DNA of 64,000 bases from an uncultured Aquimarina sp. (lineage in GTDB: Bacteria; Bacteroidota; Bacteroidia; Flavobacteriales; Flavobacteriaceae): the NCBI GenBank assembly GCA_947498815.1, contig CANMLU010000005.1, positions 286,082 through 350,081 of the forward strand, in the 5' to 3' direction. The position numbers and the translations under genes are program-made. The notes beneath the pieces are model-generated. The model saw only the letters and a list, made by a program, of their open reading frames with translations. It was not told where the DNA came from and did not search any database. The stretch's first letter is position 1; each line of letters opens with the position of its first letter. Below are positions 6,191 to 16,000 of the stretch, piece by piece.

Positions 6191-6484
6191 ATGGGTAGAG
6201 GAGATAAAAAAACACGTCGTGGTAAAATCGGCATAGGAACTTATGGTAGGTTAAGACCTCGTAAAAAATCTAAGGTAGCTGTGGGTGTAACCGCAAAACC
6301 AAAGGCTAAATCTACGACAAAAGCTGCACCTAAAACTAAAGCAGAAACAAAAGCTAAAGAAGAAACAAAAGCTAAAGAAGAAACAGTTACAAAGGCTAAA
6401 GCAGAACCAAAAGCTAAAGCGGCTCCAAAGGCTAAACCTGCTGCAAAAAAACCAGCAAAAAAGAAAGCCGAAGAAGAAGAGTAG
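6191..6484 (+). CDS. 30S ribosomal protein THX with a long Lys/Ala-rich tail
   Basis: Residues 1-27 carry the bTHX signature (GRGDKKTRRGKI, GTYG, RPRK), the small basic protein that fits into the head of the 30S subunit. THX proteins are normally only about 25-50 residues. Here about 65 further residues follow, made almost entirely of Lys, Ala, Thr, Glu and Pro in KAK, AKEETK and AKPAAKK units, ending in an acidic EEEE. This tail resembles histone-H1-like C-terminal domains of bacterial DNA-binding proteins. The gene starts 81 bases after trpA on the same strand and may read on from the operon or have its own promoter. Codon use in the tail is repetitive but the frame is clean. Confidence 0.82.
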   Translation: MGRGDKKTRRGKIGIGTYGRLRPRKKSKVAVGVTAKPKAKSTTKAAPKTKAETKAKEETKAKEETVTKAKAEPKAKAAPKAKPAAKKPAKKKAEEEE

Positions 6485-6490
6485 TACACA

Positions 6491-7144
6491 TCAAAAATAT
6501 TTTTTGTATTGCATCACCCTAAAATCAATAGTATTGAATTTAGGGTTTTTGTTTTTTAAAGTTTTATATGCATCCAAACTACCTATAGCCCTATTTGCAG
6601 CACCAGATGGCGCTGTAAGGGATATTGTTTTGATCATTCTTTCACCCAAACTTACCTGATGTATTCTGGGAACAATATTTGAGACTATTTCTAAACTAAG
6701 CCCATACTCCTTGAGGTGCCTTCTGAAAAAATACTCCGGGCCATTTTTACTATTTCCGCCTGTAAAAATTAATGTATCGATTTTTGGATACTGTTTCAGA
6801 TACGCTACAATATCTCTAAGCCTTATATTTTGCATTCCCAAATCCGAAGCATCTATTTTATCACGCTCGCAACTATGCACTATATCACAAACTCCTATTC
6901 CACGTGAAGTCAAGAAATCCTTTCGTTGATTTGCCGCTTCTTGAGTCGTTTCATATTTTAGATGTAATCCAAAAATTCTATCCAGTACTGGCCAAAGTAA
7001 TCCATTGCTACTACCATAACAAAAATCCACATCCCTATCATTAAGTTCTCGTGTTGTAAATCGTGGTGGTGGTAATGTGCCCACAATTAGTTTTGTTGCC
7101 CCTTTGGGGAAAAATGGTTCGTATGGATGGATGTGTTTAAACAA
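6491..7144 (-). CDS. Uracil-DNA glycosylase superfamily protein
   Basis: A 217-residue protein of the UDG fold. Motif 1 is GTLPPP at residues 22-27, followed by FCYGSSNGLLWPVL at 41-54, matching the water-activating and base-binding loops of Mug/TDG and deoxyinosine-type family members. Strand IDTLIFTGGNSKNG sits in the middle and LTAPSGAANRA provides the C-terminal leucine/Ser-Gly-type loop. Probably a DNA base-excision enzyme acting on deaminated or damaged bases; the exact base cannot be told from sequence. It converges with the THX gene, with only six bases between stops, and lies downstream of the MBOAT operon across an inverted repeat. Confidence 0.85.
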   Translation of the reverse strand: MFKHIHPYEPFFPKGATKLIVGTLPPPRFTTRELNDRDVDFCYGSSNGLLWPVLDRIFGLHLKYETTQEAANQRKDFLTSRGIGVCDIVHSCERDKIDASDLGMQNIRLRDIVAYLKQYPKIDTLIFTGGNSKNGPEYFFRRHLKEYGLSLEIVSNIVPRIHQVSLGERMIKTISLTAPSGAANRAIGSLDAYKTLKNKNPKFNTIDFRVMQYKKYF

Positions 7145-7233
7145 AGTTATGAGTTATGAGTTACGAATGTAGGAGTATTATCCAAAAACTAAAAGAAGAA
7201 GTTCAATAAAGGATATTTTTTTGCGTGAGGGAT

Positions 7234-7300
7234 AGTCCTTCGAGAACCTCAGGGCAAAATACATGTCATAAAATATGCCCTGAGGTTCTCGAAGGGCACT
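7234..7300. repeat. Long inverted repeat between minus-strand genes
   Basis: Left arm 7234-7255 (AGTCCTTCGAGAACCTCAGG then GC) is matched by right arm 7277-7300, which is the reverse complement with two extra bases (GC) near its outer end. The arms are separated by a 21-base A/T-rich spacer. The sequence has the look of a dispersed palindromic repeat and could also stall or end transcription of the MBOAT operon before the downstream glycosylase gene. Confidence 0.8.
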
Positions 7301-7322
7301 AAAATAAGACTAAGGATTTCTT

Positions 7323-8981
7323 TTAAAACTGAAAATAAATAAACGGTTGGAAATCGGCTGCATAGGTTTGATAACAAATAATTGCCACCACAATCACAAT
7401 TAGTGCTTTGATTACCATATTACTCTTTATAAATTGATCCAAAGCCCAATCCTTGGTTTTATAGGGTAACCAGTGTGTAATATACCCAACCAGCATAACT
7501 ATAAATACAGCGCGATATTCCCACAATACCAGTAAAGCATTTTGCCAATCCATATTGGTCATTACTTGTTGATAGAACCTGTCGATATGATCCATACTAT
7601 TACCTCTAAAATATATACGAGTAAAGGTGATAAAAACAAAAGTCAAGGCAATACGCCACAGGATAGCATACCACGCCTTGGAATTCTCGTAAGGACTAAT
7701 CAAACGCCAATATTTGTAGGTTACTATACCAATCCCATTAAGTCCACCCCAGATCACAAATTTCCAGGATGCCCCATGCCATAATCCACCTACCAACATC
7801 GTAATCATGATATTGACATTTCTGTTAAAATGCCAGGCAAGTTTTGAAGAAAATAGGGTGATAATAAGCATCAACCCTATCCCCGAAGCTGCCATAAGTG
7901 CAACCCCATAATCTGATACTGCAAATACTCCAAGAAATGTAAAAACCAATATAAAGGCATAGGAAAATATGCTTCCGTTGCGATTTCCTCCAATAGGGAT
8001 ATATAAATAGTCCTTTAGCCAGCTTGATAACGAAATATGCCATCGCCTCCAGAAATCTCCGCAATGAATTGCCTTGTATGGTGAATTAAAATTAACAGGA
8101 AGTTTATACCCCATCAATAATGCTAAACCAATGGCGATATCCGTATACCCCGAAAAATCACCATAGATCTGCAAAGAGTATCCAAACATGGCCATAATAT
8201 TTGAGAATCCAGAAAACATTTCGGGTGCATCAAATACTCTATCCATAAAATTGGCCGCTATATAATCGGCAAACAACATTTTTTTAATAAGCCCCTTTAA
8301 AATCATAAAAGTAGCATTACCAAAGTCGTGCTTGGTGATATTAATATCTTTCCTGATCTGAGGCACAAAATCTGCAGCTCTTACTATAGGCCCTGCTACT
8401 AATTGCGGAAAGAAACTTACGAAAAACCCAAAATCAATAATCGAATTAAGGGGTTTGATTTGCTTTCTGTAAATATCTACACTGTAACTAATGGTTTGAA
8501 ACGTATAAAAAGATATTCCTACCGGAAGTATAATCTTATCGATCGTAAAATAGTCTACCTCGCTCCAGGTATTCGCCCATTGTGCGAGATAATTAATAAC
8601 TTCATAATTGGTTTGGAAAAGATAATTATACGAATCCGTAAAGAAATAGGCATACTTAAAATAACAGAGTGTTCCAAGGTTAACAATAACACTAAAGGCA
8701 ACTAATATTTTTTTAAGCAAGACGGATCTACTTTTATAAATCGCTTTACCTAAAAAGAAATCATTGACCGTACTAAACAGTAGAATACCAATAAACAGCC
8801 CACTTGTTTTATAGTAGAAAAGTAAGCTAATGGCAAAAAGATAAGCACTCCGTAAACTTTTTTTACTATAGACTATTGCATATAAAAAATACATGGCCGC
8901 AAAGAAAATCCAGAAATCTGCCTGCGTAAAAATTAACGGAGAATCTTCTGAAAAAGAAAATATGTTAATTAGTCTATTCAT
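7323..8981 (-). CDS. MBOAT family O-acyltransferase (AlgI/DltB-like)
   Basis: A 552-residue integral membrane protein with about a dozen hydrophobic segments. The MBOAT signature is clear: FWRRWHISLSSWLKDYLYIP from residue 310 with His315, then GGLWHGASW with the catalytic-type His402. The family moves acyl groups, usually acetyl, across the membrane to extracytoplasmic polymers, as in alginate acetylation (AlgI) or teichoic-acid alanylation (DltB). The two genes upstream encode SGNH proteins, the usual periplasmic partners that finish the transfer. It overlaps its upstream neighbour by 8 bases (ATG inside the end of that gene). The polymer cannot be read from the sequence; no alginate or teichoic acid genes are nearby. 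Confidence 0.93.
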   Translation of the reverse strand: MNRLINIFSFSEDSPLIFTQADFWIFFAAMYFLYAIVYSKKSLRSAYLFAISLLFYYKTSGLFIGILLFSTVNDFFLGKAIYKSRSVLLKKILVAFSVIVNLGTLCYFKYAYFFTDSYNYLFQTNYEVINYLAQWANTWSEVDYFTIDKIILPVGISFYTFQTISYSVDIYRKQIKPLNSIIDFGFFVSFFPQLVAGPIVRAADFVPQIRKDINITKHDFGNATFMILKGLIKKMLFADYIAANFMDRVFDAPEMFSGFSNIMAMFGYSLQIYGDFSGYTDIAIGLALLMGYKLPVNFNSPYKAIHCGDFWRRWHISLSSWLKDYLYIPIGGNRNGSIFSYAFILVFTFLGVFAVSDYGVALMAASGIGLMLIITLFSSKLAWHFNRNVNIMITMLVGGLWHGASWKFVIWGGLNGIGIVTYKYWRLISPYENSKAWYAILWRIALTFVFITFTRIYFRGNSMDHIDRFYQQVMTNMDWQNALLVLWEYRAVFIVMLVGYITHWLPYKTKDWALDQFIKSNMVIKALIVIVVAIICYQTYAADFQPFIYFQF

Positions 8982-10254
8982 TAATAATCTGATTCAAAAT
9001 AGAGTTTGGCTCCAGCTGCAACTCTTTCTCCCATGAGTTTGCAAGTGCTTGCAGTAAAAGATCAGCTTTAATACGATATCCCATAACGGTAAAATGAATC
9101 CGATCTCGAGGCATTAGTTTATTGGTGTACCAACTTTGCGATGAGTTAAACCCTCCCATGATTTCATAAAAATCCCAGACTGCCATCTTTTGTTCTTTTG
9201 CCACTTCATAAATAATCTTTTGAGCAATCCTTGTTCTTGGATTGGGTATTTTCTTTTTATAGTATGAATCATTTGGAACTGTAAGTAGAACTGCACAATC
9301 AGGATTTGCTTTTTGAATCAACTTGATTAGATCCGTATAATACTCTTTATACTGTTTGGGATTAAAATCTGGGTGATATGCATCATTGGTACCAACAGAT
9401 ACAATAAATAGATCCGGTTTATACAGCAGTAACTGATCATCAAAATAACGACATCGTTTATAATAAGAAAAGCTGCCCCCATTTACTCCAATCGATGTGT
9501 ATTCAACTCCTTTATTATCATTCATTAATTCTATGCCCATCATCAAGAATTCCGAATCTTCTGCATCTTTAGTTCTATGGATACAAAAGTCAATTTCTTC
9601 AACAGTTTTATTGAAGGTATATTCTACAAAATGTGCTTGTTTATTTTCTTCGATCTTAGAAATCAGAGCATCTTCTTTAAAAGAGATCTCATAATCTGTG
9701 CTCCAATTATCATAAAAGATTCTGATTTTATTAAAATCATACATCTTTTTGTGATAGTTATTGCCATTGACCGATATTTTCACATTGGATAGGGTGTCTT
9801 TAAAAATTGCGGTTACTCCCGCCAAACCCCAAGCAACACTATCTTTACGAACAGAACAGCGGTATCCCACCCATTCGCCATCAAATTTAACTCTATAGTT
9901 TCCTGGGTTATTCGTTTTGGCTATACTAAATGGGTAAATAAATCCTCGTTGTCCTTTTGCAGTTGGGCTCATGGTTTGAAGATAGGATCTAAGGCGATTT
10001 GAATAGATATCGGCTTGTATGTGCGATCCACCAATATGAAAAATATGAAGATCTTCTTCTCCTCCTTTTGCAATGGTATCCAGTTTGCAAAAAAGTTTTT
10101 TAAATGCAGGAGAATCCTCTGCCATTTTAATGGTGTTCGCTTTCCAGTTTACAAAAGGATATTTATCTTGTATGGTATCTAAGACATAGGTTTGTGCTAT
10201 CATTGGCATAGTAAAAAGCCATACATAGAAGGATAATTTTTTATGCATCATCAT
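8974..10254 (-). CDS. SGNH/GDSL-type periplasmic protein, O-acylation partner 1
   Basis: A protein of about 426 residues with an N-terminal hydrophobic signal (HKKLSFYVWLFTMPMIAQ). SGNH blocks are visible: HIGGSHIQAD (block I variant carrying the Ser), VSVGTNDA (block III, Gly/Asn) and DRIHFTVMGYR (block V, Asp/His). An in-frame ATG lies further upstream at 10278, but three consecutive ATGs at 10254, 10251 and 10248 just before the signal peptide, at the end of the previous gene, make a better start and give an overlap of about 14 bases. The protein probably transfers or removes acetyl groups on a cell-surface polymer together with the MBOAT protein. Confidence 0.85.
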   Translation of the reverse strand: MMMHKKLSFYVWLFTMPMIAQTYVLDTIQDKYPFVNWKANTIKMAEDSPAFKKLFCKLDTIAKGGEEDLHIFHIGGSHIQADIYSNRLRSYLQTMSPTAKGQRGFIYPFSIAKTNNPGNYRVKFDGEWVGYRCSVRKDSVAWGLAGVTAIFKDTLSNVKISVNGNNYHKKMYDFNKIRIFYDNWSTDYEISFKEDALISKIEENKQAHFVEYTFNKTVEEIDFCIHRTKDAEDSEFLMMGIELMNDNKGVEYTSIGVNGGSFSYYKRCRYFDDQLLLYKPDLFIVSVGTNDAYHPDFNPKQYKEYYTDLIKLIQKANPDCAVLLTVPNDSYYKKKIPNPRTRIAQKIIYEVAKEQKMAVWDFYEIMGGFNSSQSWYTNKLMPRDRIHFTVMGYRIKADLLLQALANSWEKELQLEPNSILNQIINE

Positions 10255-11755
10255 TGTTATCAGGTTCTTTAAGGTCAAGGTATAGGGCTGTAAAAAATAG
10301 TTCTGAAATTATTTTGGTTCCTTTCCAGGTAAAGTGCATATAATCCTTGGCAGTAAGTTTCTCATCTACCCACAGTTCCATCGATCCTTTTCCTCCCATG
10401 GCATCGTACATACTCCAATATGCAACATTATTTTCAAGGCATGTTTCTATTAATTTTGAATTGAGGTATGGCAGTAATGGGTAGGTTTCCATTTTTCCAT
10501 TAACAGGAAGACACATATCCGTTGGGCCAATAAATATGAAACTGGTATTTTCGGTTCGACGTTTAATCCAATTCACCTGGTTTGCAACACGCTTGGCATA
10601 TTTATCCACATCTATAGAATCTTTAAGATAGGGCATTGTATTACCACCATATTGCATAATTACAATCTTAGGCTTCAATTGCCTCATCATTCGGCTATAG
10701 GTAGTAGCACTCGAACTGGCAAAAATAGTTCCTGAAGCTCCTCGCATGGCGACATTATCTATCTGTACTCCTGATCCTCCATCAAGTGTTAATCCATAAA
10801 AATCTGCACTTATTTTACCTTCAAATTCAATTTTGAGATCACCGGGTGTTGTAGACGTCCTGATTTTATACTGATGATATTTACCATCGGCAATCAAACT
10901 ATCTTGTTGAATCAAAACACCATCATTGTATACCGATATCTTGATTGGAAAATTACTATTTCCATAGTGCAGCCCGATATTCGTAAATCTTCTGAACTTG
11001 GCATACGTTTTTTTGGACTTCCCTATCGTAACCGAAGCTTTAACAATTGGCAAAGAATCAATCGCTGTACTATCGGGCAGCTTTTTTTGATAACCTGTAA
11101 ATCGCGAAACAGACAGATATGCCCCATATTTTCGGTGTGCAAATTTTTCCTTAGTCGGATCAAAAAAAGCATAACGCTCCCATTCTTCACTAGGCTCTAC
11201 AATTGCACTTATTTGTCTATACACTGGCATTAATGGAATAAACCCAGGGCCATTACCACCATACATTTTCTGTAGTCTATTTCTAAGATAAGCAGTAATC
11301 CTATCCCCTTCAATTTGAGAATCCCCATAATGTATAATCCTACAAGAGCGTGAAGAGAGCTTTTCTTTTAGTTCTTTTGCAAAGTCCGGATTACTTTCGG
11401 GATATTTAATTCGAACCAAAAGTGTGGTATCTATTTTTGAAAAATCGGGTAATTGTTTTATTTGTTGTACTTCTGCAATATCTCCTTTGAGTTCTTTGGT
11501 TTCGATATCTAGTGGAGTTACAATTTCTGTGACTTTAAGAATATCCTGTCGTGTAAGGGATGAGTCTTTATCCTCTGTCAAGCTCAGAAAAGTAAGATAT
11601 GTAGGATATTTTACGGAAACTCCTTCATAAGAAAACCCATCATCCTGTGTTTGTTCTTTTTGAATTCCTCCTTTTTGGCTTAGAAACATAAGTCCAAATA
11701 ATCCTCCTAAAACGAATAGAATGAATAGTGATATTTGAATAGGTTTGATTCTCAA
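10241..11755 (-). CDS. SGNH/GDSL-type periplasmic protein, O-acylation partner 2
   Basis: 504 residues with an N-terminal membrane anchor (residues 9-27 are hydrophobic, then FLSQKGG). The block I equivalent is IIHYGDSQIEGDR, with the Gly-Asp-Ser nucleophile motif; IMQYGGNTMP matches block III and DYMHFTWKGTK matches block V. A beta-rich insertion lies between the blocks, around residues 200-330. It is the first gene of the minus-strand operon that continues with partner 1 and the MBOAT acyltransferase. Both SGNH proteins being kept suggests a division between transfer and hydrolysis, or two acceptor sites; this is inference. Confidence 0.87.
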   Translation of the reverse strand: MRIKPIQISLFILFVLGGLFGLMFLSQKGGIQKEQTQDDGFSYEGVSVKYPTYLTFLSLTEDKDSSLTRQDILKVTEIVTPLDIETKELKGDIAEVQQIKQLPDFSKIDTTLLVRIKYPESNPDFAKELKEKLSSRSCRIIHYGDSQIEGDRITAYLRNRLQKMYGGNGPGFIPLMPVYRQISAIVEPSEEWERYAFFDPTKEKFAHRKYGAYLSVSRFTGYQKKLPDSTAIDSLPIVKASVTIGKSKKTYAKFRRFTNIGLHYGNSNFPIKISVYNDGVLIQQDSLIADGKYHQYKIRTSTTPGDLKIEFEGKISADFYGLTLDGGSGVQIDNVAMRGASGTIFASSSATTYSRMMRQLKPKIVIMQYGGNTMPYLKDSIDVDKYAKRVANQVNWIKRRTENTSFIFIGPTDMCLPVNGKMETYPLLPYLNSKLIETCLENNVAYWSMYDAMGGKGSMELWVDEKLTAKDYMHFTWKGTKIISELFFTALYLDLKEPDNNDDA

Positions 11756-11874
11756 GGTTTCCCGGGATATTTTCTACTTTTTAGTAAAAATAGAAAGAAT
11801 TTGCAAACTGCAAAGAGGTTTGATACTTAGTTACCCACTATAAAAGGTAAAAACAAATAAAAGTCAAGCTATTT

Positions 11875-12597
11875 TTAAAGGGAAGAAATTAGTTTTTTGA
11901 CATCATTGACCACTGTTCGGTATCTATTACGATTGAGTTTTGTCATATGCTGTGACTCTGTAATTATTTCTGATAGAATCTCTCTGGCATCTTCAGTTTT
12001 TCCTTTTTCTACCAAAAACTGTGCGAGCATATATCGTTCGTTATAATTAGAATAACGTTGATCTATTTGTCTCAGCTGTTTTTCCGCTTCTTCAGATTGT
12101 CCTTGCTCTTCTAGAGATAAACCATATAAAAATTGACTTCGAGAGCCTTTAAAATCAGGTTTATTAATGATTTTTTTGGCACAAAATATCGCTTTCTCAT
12201 AATTCTGAATCTGATAATACCCTTCTACTAACTTTTTTACTACTCCCAAATCAGTATCATAATTACCATTGAGTGCAGTTTCATATTCGTTTATAGCATT
12301 TGTATACTCTTTTATTTCTAAAAAAGCATCTGCAAGATGTATTCGATTCTGAAATGTATCCGCAAAATCCAATTGTTTTTGTAAATCTTGAATTTTTTTG
12401 GAGGGATTAATAACGGTAGCAATTTCATTTTGTACCGTATCCAAATCTTTTTTGTTAAAGACTTGAGTAAACAGATAAATAACACTACCAATAGCTGGTA
12501 AAAATATGATCACAAAAAACCAATAATAGTCATTTCTATTCTTAATAGCATGATATACACAGAAAGCCTGTAAAGCAATAACTAGAAAATATGGCAT
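11875..12597 (-). CDS. Membrane-anchored TPR protein
   Basis: About 240 residues. The N-terminus (residues 1-45) has two hydrophobic segments, with a stretch (FFVIIFLPAIGSVIYLF) resembling the short PLDc_N membrane hairpin. The rest is built of TPR-like helical repeats, for example KEYTNAINEYETALNG and EEQGQSEEAEKQLRQI. The longest reading frame begins at a GTG (12603), but the ATG two codons later (12597) is the likelier start. A TAnnTTTG box (12603-12610, minus strand) lies right next to it. It is likely an inner-membrane scaffold facing the cytoplasm; no specific partner is visible. It stands 119 bases upstream of the O-acylation operon on the same strand. Confidence 0.8.
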   Translation of the reverse strand: MPYFLVIALQAFCVYHAIKNRNDYYWFFVIIFLPAIGSVIYLFTQVFNKKDLDTVQNEIATVINPSKKIQDLQKQLDFADTFQNRIHLADAFLEIKEYTNAINEYETALNGNYDTDLGVVKKLVEGYYQIQNYEKAIFCAKKIINKPDFKGSRSQFLYGLSLEEQGQSEEAEKQLRQIDQRYSNYNERYMLAQFLVEKGKTEDAREILSEIITESQHMTKLNRNRYRTVVNDVKKLISSL

Positions 12598-12797
12598 AGC
12601 CACAAAAATAAGTAAAACGATTCAATATCTAACTGTACTTGTCTTTCTTAAATTATTACAGCAAATCTTCGTTACAATTCTCAAAACAAAATATCTATCA
12701 AGACTCTCGTTAACCTTTAGTTAATTAACAATACCTATACAAACAGGCATTTTCAATATCATAAATTTAAGTATTAATCAATTTAAATATATGTCTT

Positions 12798-12986
12798 ATG
12801 AAAAAACGAAAATTAAACAAGTTAACCCTTAACAAGAGCACGATTTCTAAGTTTAATTTAGAAAAAATTAAAGGAGGAACCGTTGGCGGTAGCGGCCCTT
12901 GTGAATCAAGTCAAGTTATTGATCACTGCGTTCTGGCATGCGATAGTATAGAAGCCAGTAACTGTGCTTCTAATTGTCCTTGTTAA
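12798..12986 (+). CDS. Orphan RiPP precursor peptide with GG leader (lanthipeptide-like)
   Basis: A 62-residue peptide. Residues 1-27 form a basic leader (LNKLTLNKSTISKFN, then EKIKGG), the type found on Bacteroidota class I lanthipeptide-like precursors and removed after the double glycine by a peptidase-containing ABC transporter. The 35-residue core holds six cysteines (35, 44, 48, 56, 60, 62) plus several Ser/Thr residues, fitting either thioether rings or three disulfides. No LanB/LanC, radical SAM modifier or transporter is found nearby, so it is an orphan in this window. A strong hairpin terminator follows directly. The leader type is recognised from memory; maturation and activity are unknown. 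Confidence 0.78.
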   Translation: MKKRKLNKLTLNKSTISKFNLEKIKGGTVGGSGPCESSQVIDHCVLACDSIEASNCASNCPC

Positions 12987-13003
12987 AGATTTCTGAATTT
13001 AAA

Positions 13004-13033
13004 AAAACGCCACAATTATAAATGTGGCGTTTT
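13004..13033. terminator. Bidirectional terminator
   Basis: AAAACGCCACA (13004-13014) and TGTGGCGTTTT (13023-13033) form an 11-pair stem with an 8-base A/T loop, followed by T-rich sequence on both strands. It serves the precursor peptide gene on the plus strand and pyruvate carboxylase on the minus strand. Confidence 0.92.
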
Positions 13034-13049
13034 ATTTTACTTTTAACAA

Positions 13050-16000
13050 CTATTTCAACGTAACCACAAGATCATCGGCCTCTACCATAGTACCTGGCTT
13101 TAACACTATTTTCTTAATTACAGCATCTTCATTAGCTGTAATAGTGGTTTCCATTTTCATAGCCTCAATAATAAACAAAGGCTCATTCTTTTTAACTTCT
13201 TGCCCGGTTTTTACTAATACCGAAGACAAAGACCCTTGTAATGGCGCTCCTATTTGTGTTTGGTCAGTTTTATCTGCTTTGGCATGTACTACCTTATCCA
13301 CTTTAATCGAACTATCTTGTACTTCTACATTACGCGTCTGGCCATTGATCTTAAAGAACACTGTCACTTTTCCATCTTCATTTGGATCTCCTACAGAAAT
13401 TAACTGTACTAACAGTGTTTTTCCTTGATCTAATTTTACAATAATCTCTTCTTCTGGGGTCATACCATAAAAGAAATTTTTGGTCGGAATATTCATCACA
13501 TTTCCATATTGCAGATGGTGATTATAAGCTCCTGTAAATACTTTTGGATATAGTTTATACGAAAGAAAATCGGTGATATCCAGTTCTCGTCCCATTCCTT
13601 TTTTAAATACTTTCTCAAAATCTTTAAATTCTGTTTCAAAATCTACAGATTCTAGGTGAGCATTAGGCCGATTGGTAAATGGTTTTTGATCTTTTAAAAC
13701 CGATTTCTGTAGTGACTTTGGGAAACCGCCCACAGGTTGTCCTAATTCCCCTTTAAAGAAACTCATCACAGATTGTGGAAAAGAAATAGTCTCTCCTCGT
13801 TCTTTTACATCTTCAATAGTCAAATTATTACTTACCAGATATTGGGCCATATCACCTACTACTTTGGAACTTGGAGTTACTTTTACGATATCTCCAAACA
13901 ACTCATTCACCTCTCCATACATCCTGGTAATTTCATGAAAACGATCAGAAAGTCCCAAAGCTTGTGCTTGCGGTTTAAGATTAGAATACTGTCCCCCTGG
14001 GATTTCATGTTGATATACCTCTCCAGTACCTGCTTTCAGACCTGATTCAAAAACATAATAATACTCTCGTACCGCTTCCCAGTAATTAGAATATTCATTT
14101 AATCTAGGAATATCAATGGCGTTTTCACGTTCGTGAAATTTCAACATCTCTACAACCGCATTAAAATTGGGCTGTGCTGTTAGCCCAGAAAGTCCTCCTA
14201 GGGCCACATCAACCACATCAACACCTGCTTCTATTGCCTTTAGATAAGTTGCAGATTGCACTGATGATGTATCATGTGTATGCAAGTGAATTGGGATATT
14301 AATTTCTGACTTTAATGCCGAAACTAGTTCGTAAGCTGCATACGGTTTTAATAAACCAGCCATATCTTTAATTCCAAGTATATGTGCGCCTGCATTTTCA
14401 ATATCCCTTGCTAATTGAATATAATAATCAAGTGTATATTTTGTTCGCTTTGGATCCAGAATATCTCCAGTATAACATAGCGAACCTTCTGCCAATCCAT
14501 TCGTTCTTGTTCGCACATGTTCAATGCAAGGAGCAATAGATTTCATCCAGTTAAGAGAATCGAATATTCTGAATACATCCACTCCATTCTCCCAAGATTG
14601 TTCTACAAATTTGCCAACCAAATTATCAGGATAAGCAGTGTATCCCACTCCATTTGACCCTCGAATTAACATCTGTAATAAGAGATTGGGCATTGCTTTG
14701 CGTAATTCGCGAAGTCTTTCCCATGGGTTTTCTCTCAAAAATCTAAGACATACATCAAAAGTAGCGCCTCCCCATACTTCCATACTAAACACCTCTGGAT
14801 GGTTTTTTGCAAACCCTTCTGCTACTTTAAGCATATCGTAAGTTCGCATACGAGTTGCCAATAAACTTTGATGTGCATCTCGCATAGTAGTATCTGTAAA
14901 ATGCACTTTTTTCTCTTTCTTTAACCACTCCGAGAACTTTTCTGGGCCTAACTCTGTCAACAGGTTTTTAGTTCCTTTCGGGAAAGCTCCATTTTCTTCA
15001 AATTTTGGAATAGTAGGCAATACGAAGGTTTTATTTGGATCAATCTTCTTTACATCTGGGTTACCATTCACTATTACATCTCCCAAAAAATTGACCAATT
15101 TGGTCGCCCGATTACGAGATTCTCTGATGGTAAATAATGACTTGGTATTCTGTATAAAATTAACAGTGGCGTTTCCTTTTCTGAAGGTATCGTGATTAAG
15201 AATATTGTCTAAAAATGGCATATTCGTTTTCACGCCACGAATTCTGAATTCAGACAACGCCCTGCGCATTTTTCTACATGCTCCATCAAGAGTTCTACTA
15301 TTAGCAGAAACTTTAACAAGCATTGAATCAAAGAAAGGTGAAATAGTAACCCCTTGATATACACTACCTGCATCTAATCGAATCCCAAACCCAGACGCGC
15401 TTCTGTAGGTGGTTATGGTCCCATAATCAGGTTTAAAGTCTTTCTCGGGATCTTCTGTAGTAATTCTACATTGTAATGCAAAACCATTTATTTTAAGGCT
15501 TTCCTGGCTCTCGATTTTAATTTGCTTGTCTGATAATTTATATCCTCCTGCTATAAATATTTGAGCTTTAATAAGATCAATCCCTGTTACAATTTCAGTA
15601 ACCGTATGTTCTACTTGCACCCTAGGATTAACTTCAATGAAATAAATACTTCCATCATCGTCCACCAAAAACTCTACGGTACCGATATTGTTATAGTCTA
15701 CAGCTTTGCAAATATCCAATGCATATTTGTATAAGCTTTGCTTGGTCTCTTCGGGAACCCCAAAAGAAGGAGCATATTCGATTACTTTTTGATATCGTCT
15801 TTGCACGGAGCAATCACGTTCAAAAAGATGCACCATATTACCGTGGTGATCGGCTACAATCTGTATCTCTATATGCTTTGGGTTTTCGACGAATTTTTCT
15901 AAAAACACAGTATCATCTCCAAAAGCATTACCTGCTTCACGACGAGATTCTGGATATGCTTTTTCAAGTTCTTCAACATTACGGATTACTCTCATCCCGC

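Noticed and set aside
6241-6489. 82-codon minus-strand frame opposite the THX tail
   Set aside because: It consists of Ala/Phe/Leu/Val runs caused by the reverse complement of the Lys/Ala codons and has no independent support.
13024-13428. 134-codon plus-strand frame opposite the end of pyc
   Set aside because: Antisense to the biotinyl domain of pyruvate carboxylase; no recognisable features, and it overlaps the terminator region.
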